From Mycolicibacterium frederiksbergense (GTDB lineage Bacteria > Actinomycetota > Actinomycetes > Mycobacteriales > Mycobacteriaceae), in assembly GCF_029893345.1 (NCBI RefSeq), contig NZ_JARXVE010000004.1, positions 124,001-188,000 on the forward strand: a stretch of DNA of 64,000 nucleotides, read 5' to 3'. The translations under genes and the position numbers were made by a program. The notes under the pieces were generated by a model. The model had not been told where the DNA came from. It did not search any database and worked only from the letters and a program-made list of their open reading frames with translations. Shown here piece by piece: positions 28,701-38,166 of this stretch; positions within the stretch are counted from its first letter, which is position 1, and each line of letters opens with the position of its first letter.

Positions 28701-31700
28701 CGGGACCCACCCCCGCCGCGATCAACACCCGCGCCAACCGATTGGATGCCTCATCCAACTCTCGATACGACAGCTGCCGTGTGCCGTCGATGACCGCCAC
28801 CGCATCCGGATCCGCGGCCACCGCTGTCGCCAACAACTGATCCGCTAGCCCCACCGGAGCGCTCATGCCAGCACCAGACCATTTGTGCAGCAACAGATCA
28901 CGCTCATCGAGATCGAGCAGACTCACCTCGCCCACCAGCACCGACGAGTCGGCCACCACCGCCTCGATCACCCGGCCGAACCGGCCCACCATCCGCTCGA
29001 TGCTGGACCGGTCGAACAGATCTGTGGCGTAGATCAGCTCGCCGCTGGCCATCGGGGCGGCCGGGTCCTCGCTGGGCACCTCCCTGATCTGGAAATCCAG
29101 ATCGAACTTGGCGGTGCGGGTGGACAACGGCACCTGCTCGACATCCATCCCGTCGAGTGACACCGCGGGCAGTGCATTGTTCTGGAACACCATCGCCACC
29201 TGGAACAGCGGATGGTGCGATGTCGCGCGTGCCGGATTGAGCTGCTCCACCAACAGTTCGAACGGCACATCTTGATTGGCGTAGGCATCCAGTGCCTTCT
29301 GCCGCACCTGGTCCAACACGTCACTGAACCGCAGGGCGGAGTTCACGCCCACCCGCAGCACCCAGGTGTTGACGAAGAATCCGACCAGATCGTCCAGGGC
29401 CTTGTCGGTGCGGCCGGCGATCGGCGTGCCCAGGGCCACATCCTCCCCGACGCCTTCTCGGTGCAATGCCACCGCCAAGACGGCCTGCAACGCCATCGAC
29501 ACCGTCGCATGATGTTCGGCCGCCAGCGCTTTCACCCCGGCCCACAGCCGCGGGTCGATGCGCAGCTCCACCCCGTCACCGCGGTAACTGGGCACCGGCG
29601 GGCGCGGGCGATCGGTCGGCAGCGACGCCACCTCCGGCAAGTCCGCCAACTCCTGCCGCCAATAAGCCAACTGTCCGGCGATCACACTGTTCGGATCGGA
29701 CTCGTCGCCCAGCCGATCCTGCTGCCACAGTGTGTAATCGGCATACTGCACCGGTAGCGGTACCCATTCGGGATCCCGTCCCACGCTGCGGCAGGTATAC
29801 GCCACCCCCACGTCACGCACCATCGGAGCCAGAGACCAACCGTCAAAAGCGATGTGGTGCACCACAATCCCCAGCACATGTTGCTCGGGCCCCACCGAAT
29901 AGATCCGCGCCCGGACCGGGATCTCGGTCGCCAGATCAAACCGGTACCCGGCCAACGCCGCCAACTCGGCGGCAACATCACTTTCCTGGCCGGCCTCCGA
30001 TACCGGCACCACCGTCTGGCCTGCGCACTGCCACATCCCCGGCTGCGCCGGCAACACCTTCTGCACCGGCACACCGTCAACATCGACGAACACCGTGCGC
30101 AGCGACTCATGACGGGCGATCACATCGTCAAGAGCCGCACCCAACGCCTGCACATCCAGCTCACCGTTGATGCGGAACGCGGTCGGCATGTTGTAGGTCG
30201 CCACCCCACCCTCGAACCGGTTCAGGAACCACAACCGCTGCTGGGCAAACGACAACGGAATCCGCTCCGGGCGTGCTCGCGAGATCAGCGGTTCGCGGGC
30301 ACCCGACCCAGCACCGATCCGCGGCGCCAACTCGGCCACCGCCGGCGTGTCGAACAAGGTGCGCACCGCGAGATCGGTATCCAGTGTGGTGTTGACTTCG
30401 GCGATCACCCGCATCGCCGACAACGAATCCCCACCCAGGTCGAAGAACGAATCATCCACCCCGACCCGGTCCAGGCCAAGGACCTCGGCATAAATGCCGG
30501 CCAGGATCTCCTCGGTCGGAGTGGCCGGAGCGCGGTAATGCTCGACGTCGGTGTATTCCGGTGCCGGCAGAGCACGCTTGTCCAGCTTGCCGTTGACCGT
30601 CAACGGCAACGCCTCGAGCACCACCACCGCCGCCGGCACCATGTAGCCCGGCAACCGCTGGGCCAACGCAGCACGGACCCGGGCGGGATCTACAGCCCCG
30701 GCGACGGTTTCGGTGACATAGCCGACCAGGCGCTTGTCCCCCGGACGGTCCTCACGGGCCAGCACCACCGCCTGCTCGACGCCATCCAGGTCGGCCAAAG
30801 CTGTTTGGATTTCGCCCAACTCGATCCGGTAGCCACGAATCTTGACCTGCTCATCGGCACGTCCCGAATAGCGCAACTGCCCGTCGGCACCCCAGGACAC
30901 CAAATCCCCGGTGCGATACATCCGCGTTCCCGGCCCACCGAACGGGCAGGCCACAAACCGCGACGCGGTCAACCCGCCGCGACGCCAATACCCCACGCCC
31001 ACATTGCGGCCGGCCACATACAACTCACCCACCACACCGGCCGGCACCGGACGTAACCACTGATCCAACACGAACAACGCCGCACCCGGTAACGGTGAGC
31101 CGATGGGAACGACACTCGGACCCGAGGTCTCCGCCTTGTTCAAAGGCGCGCTCAGCGCCACCCACATCGTGGTCTCGGTCGGGCCGTACTGATTGATCAT
31201 CACCCGTCCCGGCGCCCACCGGTCCACCACCTCGATCGGGCAGGGCTCGCCGCCGACCAGCAAGGCGACCGAATCCAGACCATCCGGCGACAAGGCCGCG
31301 ACCGCGGTGGGTGTCAGACCTAAGACGTTGACCTTCTCCGAGATGAGTAAGGCGTGGAAGTCCTCCGGGGAACGCGCGATGTCTTCAGGTACGACCACCA
31401 ACTGCGCGCCACGCAGCAGGGCGTTGAAGATCTCCCATCCCGAGATGTCAAAGCTGTAGGAGTGCCACTGCGACCACACCTGTCCGGACGGCTCCAAAAC
31501 GCCGTCCAGGGAACCGATCAGCTGCGTGACGTTCCCATGGGCGATGGCCACACCCTTGGGAACACCCGTTGTTCCCGAGGTGTAGATGACGTACGCGATG
31601 TCGTCGGCGCCCGGCACCGGCGGGCGAGTGCGCGGACAGGTGTCGATGCGCGGATCTTCGACGTCGATGACAGTGAGGTCGTATCGGGCCAACCGGTCCG

Positions 31701-33396
31701 CCAGCCCTGCGGCGCTCACCACCGCCACCGGGGCGGCATCGGCGATCATGAACTCAACCCGTGACTCAGGATGAGCCGGGTCGATCGGCAGATACGCCGC
31801 CCCCGTCTTGAGCACCGCCATAATCGACACGATCGCCTCGGCGCATCGGTTGAACAGCAGTGCCACACACTGTCCCGGACCCGCTCCCTGGCCAATCAGA
31901 AGATGCGCCAACCGATTCGACGCCTCATCCAATTCGCGATAGGTCATGGCCCGGCCATCGCAGCTGACCGCCACCGCGTCGGGAGCACGGTCCACCTGCG
32001 CCGCGAACATCACCGGAATCGAAACCTGGGCCAGTGGCTGAGCCAGCATCCCGCGATTACCCAGCTCGAACAGCCGAGTGCAGTCGCGGCCATCCAGCAC
32101 ATCCATCGACGGCAACGGCCGCGACGAATCGGCCATCATCGCCACCAGCAGCCGCTGCAATCGCTCCACCAATTCGGAGACCGCAAGATTCGACAGCGGA
32201 TGCCCAGCACCCGCGGTGCTGAGCGAAAGTTGTTCTCCCGAACCCGCAAAGAACAGCCCAAAGCCACTCACAACGCCGGCATTGGCCAGCGACGCAGTTG
32301 CTGCCGAACCACCGAAGTCCAAAGCGAACGTCGACGGAAGGAAGTTGACGCTCACCCTGTTTGCCAGCTGCCCCGCTGCGCGGGAGTTCACTTTGCGTTC
32401 GAGCGCATGCACCGGAAACCGTTGGTGCTCCAACGCTTCCCGGATACGTAGGTCGACATAGTCACAAAAACTCGCGACCGAAGATTCCGGCGAGGTCTTG
32501 AGTACCAGCGGCACCACCCCGGCCAGCATCCCGGGAAGGGTCTTGGTTTCGGGACGCACGCGCCGGCTGACCGGAAAGTCCAGCACTACATCGGAGCCCT
32601 CAGCCTGCCATCCCCGCACCAACAGTGCGCACGCCGCGGTGATGACCGATGATGGAGGGAGGTTGCGCGACCGGGCCAAATCGTCAACTCGGCGGAGCAC
32701 TTCCGGATCCAATTCCACTGGAGCAGAGGGTAAATAGGTGCCCGACTCGCCCTCGGGTCGAAGCCACCGATACTGCGGCTCACTTTCCGGCGGGAGATTC
32801 CCAGCCCAATATGCGCGGTCTTCGAGGTAATCGTCAGACGCCTCGTACTCTGACTCGTAGGCAATCAGATCAGACAGCGACCCGAACAACGAAGGTAGAA
32901 TCGGCGCGCCGGCCAAGGTCGCGGAGTAAACAGACGCGAGCCGCTCGCCAACCATCGCGATTCCCGTTCCGTCCAGAACGATGTGGTGGCAGCATCCGAT
33001 CAAGAAAAATTGGTCGGTCCGGGTCTGGAACAACGCAAACTTGAACAACGGTCCAGCCAGAGACATCGGTGCGCGCTGGATGGAGGTCGCCAGCTCACCG
33101 GCTTCCCGCACGGGATCCGCCGAGCCGGTCAAATCATAGAAATCCAGTTCGACGTCCGAGTAATCGAGCGTCCTTTGGAATACCTGGCCACCGGCTTCGA
33201 AGAAGCTGGCCCGGACGGGTTCGACTTCTCGCATCACTCGGCGGATCGACCATTCCAGGGCGTCGCGTTCTACCGTGCCCGCAATTCTCACGAATAAGCC
33301 GAGTTGCCACTCCGGGCCGGAGTGAGTCAGATCCTGCGCAAGCCATATGTCGAGCTGCGCGCGTGTTACCGGCAGCGACCGTTCGTCAAGCTGCAT
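13789..33396 (-). CDS. Non-ribosomal peptide synthetase, modules 1-5 plus C domain of module 6 (C-A-T-C-A(NMT)-T-C-A-T-C-A-T-C-A(NMT)-T-C)
   Basis: A 6535-aa first synthetase of the assembly line. The opening C domain (residues 1-430, CCHHIVLDG) precedes the first A domain and resembles the N-terminal C domain of mycobacterial Mps1/Nrp, so it probably joins an acyl group to residue 1 (inference). Carrier serines: 991, 2453, 3514, 4569, 6033; modules 2 and 5 have FFALGGDS, the others FFDLGGDS. N-methyltransferases are inserted in A2 (about 1985-2350, [12 protein letters not shown]) and A5 (about 5560-5920, [12 protein letters not shown]). C domains sit near 1045-1480, 2500-2950, 3560-4010, 4610-5050 and 6075-6535; the last one has no A domain after it. 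Codes by eye: A1 DIWGLGQMW, A2 DALFIGAVW (aliphatic-like), A3 and A4 both DYWSMAGVY, A5 DAFVLAAIW. The ATG at 33396 follows a GGGAG site, 47 bases after mbtH. Confidence 0.95.
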   Translation of the reverse strand: MQLDERSLPVTRAQLDIWLAQDLTHSGPEWQLGLFVRIAGTVERDALEWSIRRVMREVEPVRASFFEAGGQVFQRTLDYSDVELDFYDLTGSADPVREAGELATSIQRAPMSLAGPLFKFALFQTRTDQFFLIGCCHHIVLDGTGIAMVGERLASVYSATLAGAPILPSLFGSLSDLIAYESEYEASDDYLEDRAYWAGNLPPESEPQYRWLRPEGESGTYLPSAPVELDPEVLRRVDDLARSRNLPPSSVITAACALLVRGWQAEGSDVVLDFPVSRRVRPETKTLPGMLAGVVPLVLKTSPESSVASFCDYVDLRIREALEHQRFPVHALERKVNSRAAGQLANRVSVNFLPSTFALDFGGSAATASLANAGVVSGFGLFFAGSGEQLSLSTAGAGHPLSNLAVSELVERLQRLLVAMMADSSRPLPSMDVLDGRDCTRLFELGNRGMLAQPLAQVSIPVMFAAQVDRAPDAVAVSCDGRAMTYRELDEASNRLAHLLIGQGAGPGQCVALLFNRCAEAIVSIMAVLKTGAAYLPIDPAHPESRVEFMIADAAPVAVVSAAGLADRLARYDLTVIDVEDPRIDTCPRTRPPVPGADDIAYVIYTSGTTGVPKGVAIAHGNVTQLIGSLDGVLEPSGQVWSQWHSYSFDISGWEIFNALLRGAQLVVVPEDIARSPEDFHALLISEKVNVLGLTPTAVAALSPDGLDSVALLVGGEPCPIEVVDRWAPGRVMINQYGPTETTMWVALSAPLNKAETSGPSVVPIGSPLPGAALFVLDQWLRPVPAGVVGELYVAGRNVGVGYWRRGGLTASRFVACPFGGPGTRMYRTGDLVSWGADGQLRYSGRADEQVKIRGYRIELGEIQTALADLDGVEQAVVLAREDRPGDKRLVGYVTETVAGAVDPARVRAALAQRLPGYMVPAAVVVLEALPLTVNGKLDKRALPAPEYTDVEHYRAPATPTEEILAGIYAEVLGLDRVGVDDSFFDLGGDSLSAMRVIAEVNTTLDTDLAVRTLFDTPAVAELAPRIGAGSGAREPLISRARPERIPLSFAQQRLWFLNRFEGGVATYNMPTAFRINGELDVQALGAALDDVIARHESLRTVFVDVDGVPVQKVLPAQPGMWQCAGQTVVPVSEAGQESDVAAELAALAGYRFDLATEIPVRARIYSVGPEQHVLGIVVHHIAFDGWSLAPMVRDVGVAYTCRSVGRDPEWVPLPVQYADYTLWQQDRLGDESDPNSVIAGQLAYWRQELADLPEVASLPTDRPRPPVPSYRGDGVELRIDPRLWAGVKALAAEHHATVSMALQAVLAVALHREGVGEDVALGTPIAGRTDKALDDLVGFFVNTWVLRVGVNSALRFSDVLDQVRQKALDAYANQDVPFELLVEQLNPARATSHHPLFQVAMVFQNNALPAVSLDGMDVEQVPLSTRTAKFDLDFQIREVPSEDPAAPMASGELIYATDLFDRSSIERMVGRFGRVIEAVVADSSVLVGEVSLLDLDERDLLLHKWSGAGMSAPVGLADQLLATAVAADPDAVAVIDGTRQLSYRELDEASNRLARVLIAAGVGPERAVGVALDRSAELVTAWWAVLKAGGVYVPVDRAHPAERIAKVLDTVEAACVLTCDVDAVAGAGSRPVIRLDAVNLLEHRADPIIAADRLTPLGIDNAAYVIFTSGSTGTPKGVAVSHAGLLGVAAAYREPFGLGPDARVLNVSAPTFDASLLEWLWAVASGAALVVAPPDSYAGDALTEILQSQRVDAAFMTPTVLATLDRARLEGRLETLIIGGEVCPAELVAAWAPGRSMFNAYGPTETTVWATCTAVSPGHPVRIGAPIPGTCALVLDGRLHPAPVGVVGELYLAGQVLARGYAGRAELTADRFVASPFGRSGARMYRTGDLVRWTSAGTLQYLGRDDAQIKLRGQRLELGEIENTLLACPQVSRAAAAVHHSDTGIDHLVGYVALEHANTADREAEAVDQWQYVYDELYDAEPEVSEFGSDFRGWNSSYTGEPIPLDQMREWRSAAVDRILELRSRRVLEIGVGSGLILAQIAPACAEYWGTDFSAPTVARLRSAVAGEPWGDRVRLLAQPAHITEELPQGYFDTIIVNSVIQYFPSAAYLTEVIDKAVELLAPGGGLFIGDIRNHSLQGAFQTGIALARTGTGTGTDEIRQRVQHAVLGEHELLLSPEFFTTWAADHPAVGGVDIQVKRGESDNELTRYRYDVIIHKTPTQVCSLAGALTWGWADCAGLTGLRTELVSQRPVMVRVSAIPRAGVIADVTIEQSLAVGLPLAETLVHADAAAAAQGAVTPENLYRLGEAAGYRVAVTWGGQPGTVDAVFIAATDGAHVPALTDLYLAPIDARQRGGYANDTHTNAKIGAVRQWLAERLPEYMVPTQIMVLEEFPLTSSGKIDRKALPAPTFVAASFRAPQTPTEKTVAEVFTEVLGLGRVGLDDDFFALGGDSLIAIRVCARLQSALGRDVPVHYLFDAPKVGVLADYLDRHLGDAARPALTVQLHPAVVPLSYAQQRLWFLEQLQGPSPIYNMAVALRLTGHLDADALGLALADVVARQESLRTLFAAVDGVPRQVVMPVDQAEIGWQVVDAADWSVDRIEEAVGAAARHNFDLTSEIPLRAMLFRVAEDEHVLAAVVHHIAADGWSVAPLVADLGAAYAARCDGQAPDWGPLPVQYVDYTLWQQDWLGSESDPASVIAGQLAFWEQELAGLPERLELPTDRPYPPVADYRGASVAVDWPAELQRQVARVAREHSVTSFMVVQTALAVLLSQLSASSDVPVGIATAGRGDPALDELVGFFVNTLVLRVDVSGDPTVAELLGQVRSRSLAAFEHQDVPFEALVERLNPTRSLTHHPLVQVLVTWQNLPWNSSGPVAGLALGDVQASPLAAETKTARTDLVFSLAECFSETGDGAGIGGMVEFRTDVFDAASIETLVDRLQRVLVAMTADTAVRLSAVDVLDVAERVRLDGLGHRAVLTQSVVEESIAGLFAQQVARAPDAVAISFDGCSMSYRALDEASNRLAHLLVEYGAGAGECVALLLNRSAQAIVAVLAVLKAGAAYLPMDPAVPDARIEFMLADATPVAVLTSGGLAERLRGCGVPVVDVADPGIQVQPATPLPMPAPDDLAHLIYTSGTTGVPKGVAVTHQNVTRLFDGLDVGVAMGPEQVWAQCASLAFDYSVWEIWGALLHGGRLVVVPEEVTRSPQDLHALLVEQRVSVLSQTPSAVGMLPSEGLESAALMVAAEPCPPDVVDRWSAGRAMINGYGPTETTVYATISAPLKKAAAGGASVVPIGFPVPGAALFVLDQWLHPVPDGVVGELYVAGRGVGVGYVRRAGLTGSRFVPCPFGAPGARMYRTGDLVSWGADGQLRYAGRADEQVKIRGYRIELGEIQTVLAGLAGVQQAVVIAREDRPGDKRLVGYITGSADPEWVRAVLAERLPAYMVPAAVVVLEALPLTVNGKLDKRALPAPEYTDGDRYRAPTSALEEVLAGIYAQVLGLDRVGVDDSFFDLGGDSLSAMRVIAEINTSLDADLVVRTLFDAPTVAQLAPRVDAGSGGRDPLTPQQRPAVIPLSYAQQRLWFLEQLQGPSPIYNMAVALRLDGQLDVDALGQALTDVVDRHESLRTVYRAVEGIPQQIVVPAEQADLDWENIDASEWPAAQLEQAAAVAARHSFDLAAEIPLRATLFRVSEDAHVLVAVVHHIAADGWSITPLVADLGTAYASRCAGRPPKWAQLPVQYVDYTLWQQDWLGSESDPDSVIATQLAYWEDTLAGLPERLQLPTDRPYPPVADYRGAGVAVEWPAQLQQQVARVAREHNVTSFMVVQTALAVLLAQLSVSSDVAVGIATAGRSDPALDELVGFFVNTLVLRVDLSGDPTVAELLTQVRQRGLAALEHQDVPFEVLVERLKPARSLTHHPLVQVMLSWQNFGADPASELALGDVQVTPLPSETRTARMDLVFSLTERFSGSGAPAGISGLVEFRTDVFDAASIETLVDRLQRVLLAMTADPSRLLSSVDLLDAAERVRLDGLGHRAVLAEPVVEVSIPELFGWQVTRAPDALAVCFEGRSWSYRELDEASNRLAHLLVDCGAGPGRCVALLLNRSAQAIVSILAVLKTGAAYVPIDPAHPDARIEFMLTDAAPVAAVTTTTLAGRLAGRGATVVEVDDPRIDAYPVTGLPAPAPDDVSHIIYTSGTTGVPKGVAVTHQNVTRLFDGLDVGVAMGPGQVWAQCSSLAFDYSVWEIWGALLHGGRLVVVPESVTRSAQELQQLLIDEHVSVLSQTPSAVAMLSVQGLESTALMVAAEACPAEVVDQWAPGRVMINGYGPTETTVYATISAPLKKAAAGGASVVPIGFPVPGAALFVLDQWLHPVPHGVMGELYVAGRGVGVGYVRRGGLTASRFLACPFGTPGIRMYRTGDLVSWGADGQLRYLGRADEQVKIRGYRIELGEIQTVLAGLAGVQQAVVIAREDRPGDKRLVGYITGSADPAWVRTVLSERLPAYMVPAVVVLEALPLTVNGKLDKRALPTPEYTDGDRYRAPTSALEEVLAGIYAQVLGLDRVGVDDSFFDLGGDSLSAMRLIAAVNAGLDAELAVRTLFDAPTVAQLAPRVDAGSGGRAPLTPQQRPDVIPLSYAQQRLWFLNRFEGGVATYNMPVAFRINGELDVQALGAALDDVIARHESLRTVFLDVDGVPLQKVLPAQAGMWRHGGSAVTSVPQAGQESDVAGELVALAGYRFDLAAEIPIRAQIYEVGPQQYVLGIVLHHIVFDGWSMAPMVRDVAEAYQARLHHRAPDWAPLPVQYADYTLWQRAHLGDLADTDSRIAGQLAYWRQELADLPEVVSLPTDRPRPPVPSYRGDVVELRIAPQLWAGIKAIAAAHHATASMVLQAVTAVVLHRAGVGEDVALGTPIAGRMDAALDDLVGFFVNTWVLRVAVNSALRFSDVVGLVRQKALDAYSHQDVPFELLVEKLNPARSTSHHPLFQVAMIFQNNVLPEVSLDGADIEPVSVLTRTAKFDLDIDIREVPGQDPTTPMATGVLTYATDLFERSSIERLVEWFGRMVEAVVADSSVVVGEVGLLDPGERDMLLHNWSGIGADAPVGLGPQLLAAAVAAGPDAAAVIDGARQLSYRDLDEASNRLARVLIAAGVGPERAVGVAMGRSAELVIAWWAVLKAGGVYVPVDRTHPEERIAKILATVEAACVLTCGTDDLAGAGARPVLRLDELDMSRWSADPITDTERLAVVTADDAAYVIFTSGSTGTPKGVAVSHAGLLGVAAAQRDLFGLSTRSRVLMVAAPTFDASVFEVIWAVGSASAAVIAPPDSYAGEALTALVQDQQVDAAVLTPTVLATLDQGTLAGRLETLLTAGEACPAELVSAWAPGRAMFNAYGPTEATIWSTCTAPLSAGRPVDIGAPIPGVCALVLDTRLNPVPVGVVGELYLAGPAVARGYVDRPELTADRFVANPFGSLPAAGTRMYRTGDLVRWTSAGTLQYLGRADAQVKLRGQRLELGEIENTLLACPQVSRAAAAVYRRDTADHLVAYVALEHTSTADHDVEVVDQWQQMYDELYDAEVEAPEFGSDFRGWNSSYTGEPIPLQQMQEWRSATVDRILALRPRRALEIGAGSGLVLTQVAPHCERYVGTDMSAVAVETLARTLEQLQIPWRDRVQLLAQPAHITEALPQGYFDTIILNSVIQYFPNAGYLTEVIDTAIELLTPGGRLFLGDVRNHSLQGAFQTGVALARSGTGNGTDDLRQWVQRAVLGDPELLLSPEFFTTWAADHPSVGGVDIQVKRGESDNELTRYRYDVVIHKTPTQVRSLADTPNWAWTDCAGLSGLHTELTSQRPGMVRVSAIPRTGVIADVNTERDLAAGLPLAMPSVDAPTAADTATPEQLYRLGEATGYRVAVTWGAQSGTVDAVFIALTDEGHRSGLTDLYLPSVGNRQRSSYANDPDANSKVNVVRQWLAERLPEYMVPTQIMVLEEFPLTSSGKTDRKALPEPVFATVAFRAPQTPVEKAISHAFAEVLGLEQVGLDDNFFALGGDSLTATRVGARLQSALGREVPVRYLFDAPTAGELAEYLELHQSDGACPPLRVMPRPQQIPLSYAQQRLWFFEQLQGPSPVYNMAVALRLSGSLDADAFGQALADVVGRHESLRTLFTLSGGEPQQLVVPPEQVHLCWQVIDTAGWSADRLEQAIGAVARYPFDLATEIPLRATLFRVGEDEHVLAAVVHHIAADGWSVTPLVADLGAAYASRRVGRAPGWAPLPVQYADYALWQREHLGDLTDPGSRIAGQLNYWQDALAGLPERLQLPTDRPYPPVADYRGASVAVDWPARLQQRVAQVAREHNATSFMVVQAALALLLSKLGASSDVAVGITVAGRNDPALDDLVGFFVNTLVLRVDLAGDPTLAELLEQVRQRGLAAFDHQDVPFELVVDRLNPTRSLTHHPLVQVILSWQNLSWQHSSDPAGGLVLGDVRVTPMSAATQTARTDLTFALGERWSETGEPAGIGGTVEFRTDVFDTNGVERLIERLRRVLEAMTAEAEGPS
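19736..19827. repeat. Exact 92-bp repeat, copy at the module 4 carrier/A-domain boundary
   Basis: Identical by eye to 22901-22992. It covers the end of A4 and the start of its carrier domain, and lies in a longer, nearly identical block shared by modules 3 and 4 (also around 20340-20430 and 23510-23600). Confidence 0.8.
22901..22992. repeat. Exact 92-bp repeat, copy at the module 3 carrier/A-domain boundary
   Basis: Partner of 19736-19827, 3165 bp away, which is close to one module length. Supports tandem duplication of a whole C-A-T module. Confidence 0.8.
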
Positions 33397-33443
33397 CGGG
33401 CTCTCCCACCGCGATATGTACTAGCCATGCCCCCCGGCCACCT

Positions 33444-33674
33444 TTAGCTGTCGGGCCCTTGGCCCTGTGCCAGCCTGTCGCGCAGACTCTTGGGCCGTAT
33501 ATCGGGCCAGTTTTGTTCGATGTAGTCCAAACACGCCGCTCGGTCCGCTTCGCCGAACACCACCTTCCAACCGGCAGGAATTTCGGCGAAGGTCGGCCAT
33601 AGACTGTGTTGCTCTTCGTCATTGATCAAGACGAAAAAGCTGCCATTTTCGTCGTCGAACGGGTTGATGCTCAC
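33444..33674 (-). CDS. mbtH: MbtH-like NRPS accessory protein
   Basis: A 76-aa MbtH-type protein with the family signatures [25 protein letters not shown] and DIRPKSLR and conserved tryptophans. MbtH proteins bind adenylation domains and are often needed for their folding and activity. The start is placed at GTG 33674: a GGGGAGG ribosome site lies 6-7 bases upstream and the protein then begins in the usual SINPFDDE register. A longer reading from TTG 33719 would add 15 atypical residues and cover the palindrome at 33703-33716. The gene is 47 bases upstream of the first NRPS gene, same strand, so it is very likely the first gene of the NRPS operon. The order mbtH-synthetase-synthetase is also that of the glycopeptidolipid locus of M. 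smegmatis. Confidence 0.95.
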   Translation of the reverse strand: MSINPFDDENGSFFVLINDEEQHSLWPTFAEIPAGWKVVFGEADRAACLDYIEQNWPDIRPKSLRDRLAQGQGPDS

Positions 33675-33702
33675 TCCGGTCCTCCCCGCCTTGGAGTCGA
33701 CC

Positions 33703-33716
33703 CGTGAAAATTCACG
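33703..33716. promoter_or_regulatory. Perfect palindrome upstream of mbtH, candidate operator
   Basis: CGTGAA-AA-TTCACG is a perfect 6-bp inverted repeat with a 2-base centre, 28 bases before the mbtH GTG and just upstream of its ribosome site. Its position suits a regulator of the mbtH-NRPS operon. I see no convincing -10/-35 pair and cannot name the regulator. Confidence 0.4.
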
Positions 33717-33719
33717 CAA

Positions 33720-34960
33720 CGATCTGGATGTGGGGCAATGGCTGCCTCACACTTTGTTTTCCGCGTTGCCTGTTCCTGTGGCCCACCCCAGCTATGACGT
33801 GTCTAGTTGCAGAGAGCCAGCATATCTACTTCTCCTGAATGGTAAACAGAAATCGCAAATCCACAGATTGCCTGTTGCTACACCGCAGCCATTTGACTTC
33901 TAGGTCGATTCGCCGGTCAGTGGTGAGCAAATCCACCTGGCGTTCGCCGAGTGGATCTACCGGCCGGCGCGACCGGCGGAGCTCGACGGCTTCGGCGGCT
34001 GGGACCCGTTGACCGTCGACCCCGGCGGCCTGCCTGGAGGCCGCCGGCCAGGCCCCTCCCCCGCGAGCAGCAAATCGCACGGGACGAGACCTGGCGCCCA
34101 ATTGACGACCGGCGGGCGCGCGCGGACGTCAGCATCGTGCCCCGCCGGTGTGGCCTTGCCAACCCCAGCGCCGACCGGCTCCCGACTGAAATGCACAGCG
34201 TCCGCGCAGTTTAGGTTCCACTGGTCAGCAACAAGATCAAGAGCATGGCGCGCTACACTCCGGTCCGCAACATCTCCAACATCCGGCGCTTCACTACCGC
34301 ATGGATCAAGAACAACGCCTGAACCCGCCGAGACGGTCGAAGTGACGCGGCAAACCCTGCCGCCGAGTTTCCACTGGCCCGTCGGCGATGCCCACAAGCG
34401 TGTAGTTCGATCCAGCGAAGCGGTGCGCGAAGGCCACCTACCCGGCGAGCGCGGCACGGCGCGGTCCAGCATCGGTCGACTCGGCGCACGTGAAACAACC
34501 AGCAAAGCATAAGTGGAGAGTGCGACAGCATCGGCAGGTGAATTTCAGCCAACACCGAGGAGATTGCCCGCAATCCGTCTGCCATGGATAAACACAGTCG
34601 AATTTGAGGCATCCTGCAATTTGCGTCTGCAAGCACCGGCGAACTCCGGGCACCCACATATGGCGCGCTGTTCGCATACGCCGTCGACCACTGCCACGTT
34701 CCCCGTTGCCGTTACGTTCAATCGACGGCCGGTGCCTATAAAGCGCATATTTGATATATCAATGAATACGATCTTGTGCGGCACGACCAAATGAATTGAA
34801 ACCTGTCAGTGGATTCCCAGGTTCATCACAGATTCGCACTTGCGTTTCCGATCGCGGAGCTGTTCATAATTGTTCAGACAAATAAATCGAAAGCCGAGGA
34901 ATCCGGAATTCGGTCGCATTCAATAATGTCAAATACGTCAATTCCGGCGCTTTCCCGCTG
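33720..34960. other. 1.2-kb intergenic region with decayed coding remnants, no intact gene supported
   Basis: Between mbtH and the helicase no frame gives a recognisable protein. On the plus strand, protein-like pieces occur in different frames: about 33910-34060 (contains FAEWIYRPARP), about 34070-34212 (contains EQQIARDETWRP) and about 34215-34322 (ends RRFTTAWIKNNA then TGA). They look like one or more broken genes, unidentified. A 7-bp inverted repeat GGCGGCC/GGCCGCC lies at 34024-34045. The stretch 34520-34950 is clearly richer in A and T than the surroundings. The mbtH-NRPS promoter should lie at the left end of this region. Confidence 0.45.
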
Positions 34961-37036
34961 TCAGGTGACGCTGGCCAGCACGAACGGCAGCACGTCGGGC
35001 ACACCGGCAGCACGCAGCTGGCGGGTCGCCATGGTCAGTGTCCAGCCGGTGTCGGTCATATCGTCGACCAGCAGCACGGGCCCCTGGGAATCGAGTTCCG
35101 GCCGTTCCCAGGCGTTCGCCAGCGCCGCCACCCGGTAGGCCGAATTCACGGCGGTGACGGGCCGGTGCTGCGGTGCGTATCGCAGCGTACCCAGATTCGT
35201 CAATCGCCCGATCTGTGCGAGCTCCCGCACGATCGAGGAGATCAACATCGGATGGGTCTGCGAGTCCAGCCCCATCACCGCAACCGGGCGCTGATCCCAG
35301 TTCCAGGCCTTGAGTACCTCGACCGCCGCGGCCACCACCTCACCGGGCACATCACCGTCGGGTTCGGCCAGCAGACGACGCAGCCGGGCTCCCCAGCCCA
35401 GGTCGGTGAGCCTGCCGATGGCACGTCCCGGTGCGGCGCCCCCGGAGATCCGGCCGGACAGGTCCACGCCCAGGGCAGCCAGCCCGGACGGCCACTGCTT
35501 GCGCGGGGCCACCAGCACGCCGGGCCGGGACAGCCGCTGCGCGGTGTCGGTCACGATGTCCTGTGCGACCGCTGCCGGATAGTGCTGACCGGTGCAGTTG
35601 TCGCACCGGCCGCACCGCTCGTCCGATACCAGTTCGGGATCGTCGAGCTGGCTGCGCAGGAACACCATCCGACAGCCGTCTGTCACCTGATAGTCCAGCA
35701 TGGCCTGCTGCTCGCGGCGGCGTGCCTCGTCCAGCGCCCGGTAGCGGGCCTCGTCATAGCTCCACGGCACGCCGGTGCCGATCCAGCCGCCCTTCACCCG
35801 TCGCACCGCACCATCGACGTCGAGCACCTTGAGCACCATCTCGAGGCGGGACCGGTTGAGATCCACCAGCGGTTCCAGCGCCTGGGTGGACTGCGGGCGG
35901 TCCAGCTCCAGCGCACCGATGACATTGCGCACCATCGATTCTGACGGGAACGCCACCGAGGCGAAGTACCGCCAGACGTCCTGGTCCTCGGTCCCGGGCA
36001 GCAGCACCACCTCGGCGTTGTCGGTGGCCCGGCCGGCCCGGCCGACCTGCTGGTAATAGGCGATCGGTGAGGACGGTGCCCCAAGGTGCACGACGAAGCC
36101 GAGGTCGGGTTTGTCGAAGCCCATCCCCAGCGCCGACGTCGCCACCAGCGCCTTGACCCGGTTGTCGAGCAGGTCGGCTTCCAGTTGTTCACGTTCACCG
36201 GTGTCGGTGGAGCCGGTATAGGCGGCCACCTTGTGGCCCCGCTCGGCCAGCAGCGCCGCAACGTCCTGGGCCTGGGCCACCGTCAGGGTGTAGATGATGC
36301 CGGAGCCGGGCAGCGAATCCAGTTGTGCGGCAATCCAGGCGGCCCGCTGTGCCGGGGTGCCCACCTGCACCACCGACAGTCGTAACGACTCGCGGTCCAG
36401 ACCACCGCGCAACACCAAGGTGTCCGATCCGCCGACCCCCAGCTGCGCGGCGACATCGTTGACCACCCGATCGTTGGCCGTCGCGGTGGTGGCCAGAACC
36501 GGTATCTGCAGGCCCAATTCGGCGATCAAGGTGCGGATGCGGCGGTAGTCCGGCCGGAAATCGTGACCCCAGTCGGAGACGCAGTGCGCCTCGTCGACCA
36601 CCACCAGCCCCGCATCGGCTGCCAGCGCGGGCAGCACATTGTCGCGGAAGTCGGGGTTGTTCAGGCGCTCCGGGCTGACCAGCAGCACATCGAGTTCCCC
36701 GTCGGTGACCTGCCGGTGGATCGCATCCCATTCGGTGACATTGCCCGAGTTGATCGTCGCGGCCCGCACCCCGGCCCGCTCGGCCGCGGCCACCTGGTTA
36801 CGCATCAACGCCAACAACGGTGACACGATGACCGTCGGACCGTGGCCGGAGGCCCTCAGCAGCTTGGCCGCGATGAAGTACACCGCGGACTTGCCCCACC
36901 CGGTGCGTTGCACCACCAGCGCCCGGCGCCGCTGGACCACCAAGGCCTCGATGGCGGCCCACTGATCGTCACGCAACACCGCGGCAGGTCCGGCAAGTTG
37001 TTCGAGGATCGCCTGGGCCTGCTCGCGGGTCGCCAT
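34961..37036 (-). CDS. recQ: RecQ-type ATP-dependent DNA helicase with C-terminal phosphoribosyltransferase-like motif
   Basis: A 691-aa superfamily 2 helicase. It has Walker A RTGWGKSA (44-51), DEAH (148-151) followed by the RecQ-type CVSDWGHDFRPDYR, a second RecA-like domain with TSALGMGFDKPD and the QQVGRAGR motif, and a zinc-binding cluster containing CGRCDNC. The C-terminus has LLVDDMTDTGWTLT (about 655-668), which matches the PRPP-binding loop of phosphoribosyltransferases. It should unwind DNA in repair or recombination; the role of the transferase-like tail is unknown. The Walker A loop has Trp where RecQ usually has Gly. The gene starts 41 bases after the hsaF stop, same strand, so it may be partly co-transcribed with the steroid genes, although no functional link is evident. 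Confidence 0.9.
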   Translation of the reverse strand: MATREQAQAILEQLAGPAAVLRDDQWAAIEALVVQRRRALVVQRTGWGKSAVYFIAAKLLRASGHGPTVIVSPLLALMRNQVAAAERAGVRAATINSGNVTEWDAIHRQVTDGELDVLLVSPERLNNPDFRDNVLPALAADAGLVVVDEAHCVSDWGHDFRPDYRRIRTLIAELGLQIPVLATTATANDRVVNDVAAQLGVGGSDTLVLRGGLDRESLRLSVVQVGTPAQRAAWIAAQLDSLPGSGIIYTLTVAQAQDVAALLAERGHKVAAYTGSTDTGEREQLEADLLDNRVKALVATSALGMGFDKPDLGFVVHLGAPSSPIAYYQQVGRAGRATDNAEVVLLPGTEDQDVWRYFASVAFPSESMVRNVIGALELDRPQSTQALEPLVDLNRSRLEMVLKVLDVDGAVRRVKGGWIGTGVPWSYDEARYRALDEARRREQQAMLDYQVTDGCRMVFLRSQLDDPELVSDERCGRCDNCTGQHYPAAVAQDIVTDTAQRLSRPGVLVAPRKQWPSGLAALGVDLSGRISGGAAPGRAIGRLTDLGWGARLRRLLAEPDGDVPGEVVAAAVEVLKAWNWDQRPVAVMGLDSQTHPMLISSIVRELAQIGRLTNLGTLRYAPQHRPVTAVNSAYRVAALANAWERPELDSQGPVLLVDDMTDTGWTLTMATRQLRAAGVPDVLPFVLASVT

Positions 37037-37077
37037 GGCTCACATGATGCCGGGCGATGCCGACACCAGTGAAATGA

Positions 37078-38166
37078 TCAACGCGTGGCGGTCTGCCCCG
37101 CTTCCTGCTCGCGCTTGATCTCCAACGCGATATCGATCAGCTGGTCTTCCTGGCCGCCGATGAGCTTGCGCTTCCCGGCGCGGTGCAGCAGCTCATGCGC
37201 CGGCACCCCGTAGCGCTCACCCTGACGCACCGCGTGCTTGAGGAAGCTGGAGTACACCCCGGAATAGCCCATGACCAGCGCGTTGCGGTCCAACACGCAC
37301 TCGGCCGGCATCGCCGGACGCACCACGTCCTCGGCGGCGTCGGCGATATCGAAGAAGTCGATGCCGGTCTTGACACCGATCTTGTCGAAGACACCGATGA
37401 GCGCCTCCACCGGGGCGTTGCCCGCGCCCGCTCCGAACCGGCGCACGGATCCGTCGATCTGCTTGGCCCCCGCGCGCACGGCCTCGATGCTGTTGGCCAC
37501 GCCCAGCCCAAGGTTCTCGTGGCCATGAAAACCAACTTGAGCATCCGAGCCCAGCTCAGCGACCAGCGCGGACACCCGATCGCGCACACCCTCGAGCACC
37601 AGCGCACCGGCCGAGTCGACGACGTAGACGCACTGGCAGCCCGCATCGGCCATGATCCGGGCCTGCTTGGCCAGCTTCTCCGGCGGGATGGTGTGGCTCA
37701 TCATCAGGAACCCGACGGTCTCCAGCCCCAGCTCACGGGCCAGCCCGAAGTGCTGGATCGAGACGTCGGCCTCGGTGCAGTGGGTGGCGATCCGGCAGAT
37801 CGAGCCGCCGTTGTCCTGCGCCTCCTTGATGTCTTCCTTGGTGCCCACACCCGGCAGCATCAGGAAGGCAATCTTGGCTTCTTTGGCCGTCTCGGCGGCC
37901 AGCTTGATCAGCTCCTGCTCCGGGGTCTTGGAGAAGCCGTAGTTGAAGCTGGAACCGCCCAGGCCGTCACCGTGGGTCACCTCGATGACCGGAACCCCGG
38001 CGGCATCCAGAGCCGCGACGATCGCGCCGACCTCATCCTTGGTGAACTGGTGCCGCTTGTGGTGCGACCCGTCGCGCAGCGACGTATCGGTCACCCGGAC
38101 GTCCCACACCGGGTTGAAGAAGATGTCACTATCGATGCGCAATCCGCTGCGCTCCTTGCTCGTCAT
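37078..38166 (-). CDS. hsaF: 4-hydroxy-2-oxovalerate/4-hydroxy-2-oxohexanoate aldolase
   Basis: A 362-aa DmpG/BphI-type aldolase. It has the metal and active-site motif [13 protein letters not shown] near the N-terminus, GFHGHENLG in the middle of the TIM barrel, and the C-terminal helical domain that contacts the dehydrogenase partner. It splits 4-hydroxy-2-oxohexanoate from steroid C/D-ring or A/B-ring catabolism into pyruvate and propanal, which is channelled to HsaG. It overlaps hsaG by 4 bases (38163-38166), so the two are translationally coupled. The order hsaF-hsaG-hsaE is that of M. tuberculosis Rv3534c-Rv3536c. Confidence 0.95.
   Translation of the reverse strand: MTSKERSGLRIDSDIFFNPVWDVRVTDTSLRDGSHHKRHQFTKDEVGAIVAALDAAGVPVIEVTHGDGLGGSSFNYGFSKTPEQELIKLAAETAKEAKIAFLMLPGVGTKEDIKEAQDNGGSICRIATHCTEADVSIQHFGLARELGLETVGFLMMSHTIPPEKLAKQARIMADAGCQCVYVVDSAGALVLEGVRDRVSALVAELGSDAQVGFHGHENLGLGVANSIEAVRAGAKQIDGSVRRFGAGAGNAPVEALIGVFDKIGVKTGIDFFDIADAAEDVVRPAMPAECVLDRNALVMGYSGVYSSFLKHAVRQGERYGVPAHELLHRAGKRKLIGGQEDQLIDIALEIKREQEAGQTATR

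Noticed and set aside
236..33396. Repeated blocks every 3-4 kb, considered as transposons or a CRISPR-like array
   Set aside because: The repeats coincide with NRPS domain motifs and keep the reading frame.
33675..33719. Longer mbtH start at TTG 33719
   Set aside because: GTG 33674 has a strong ribosome site and gives the family-typical N-terminus.
33951..34512. Plus-strand open frames between mbtH and recQ taken as small genes
   Set aside because: No recognisable domain, compositional bias, and apparent frame changes; treated as decayed DNA.
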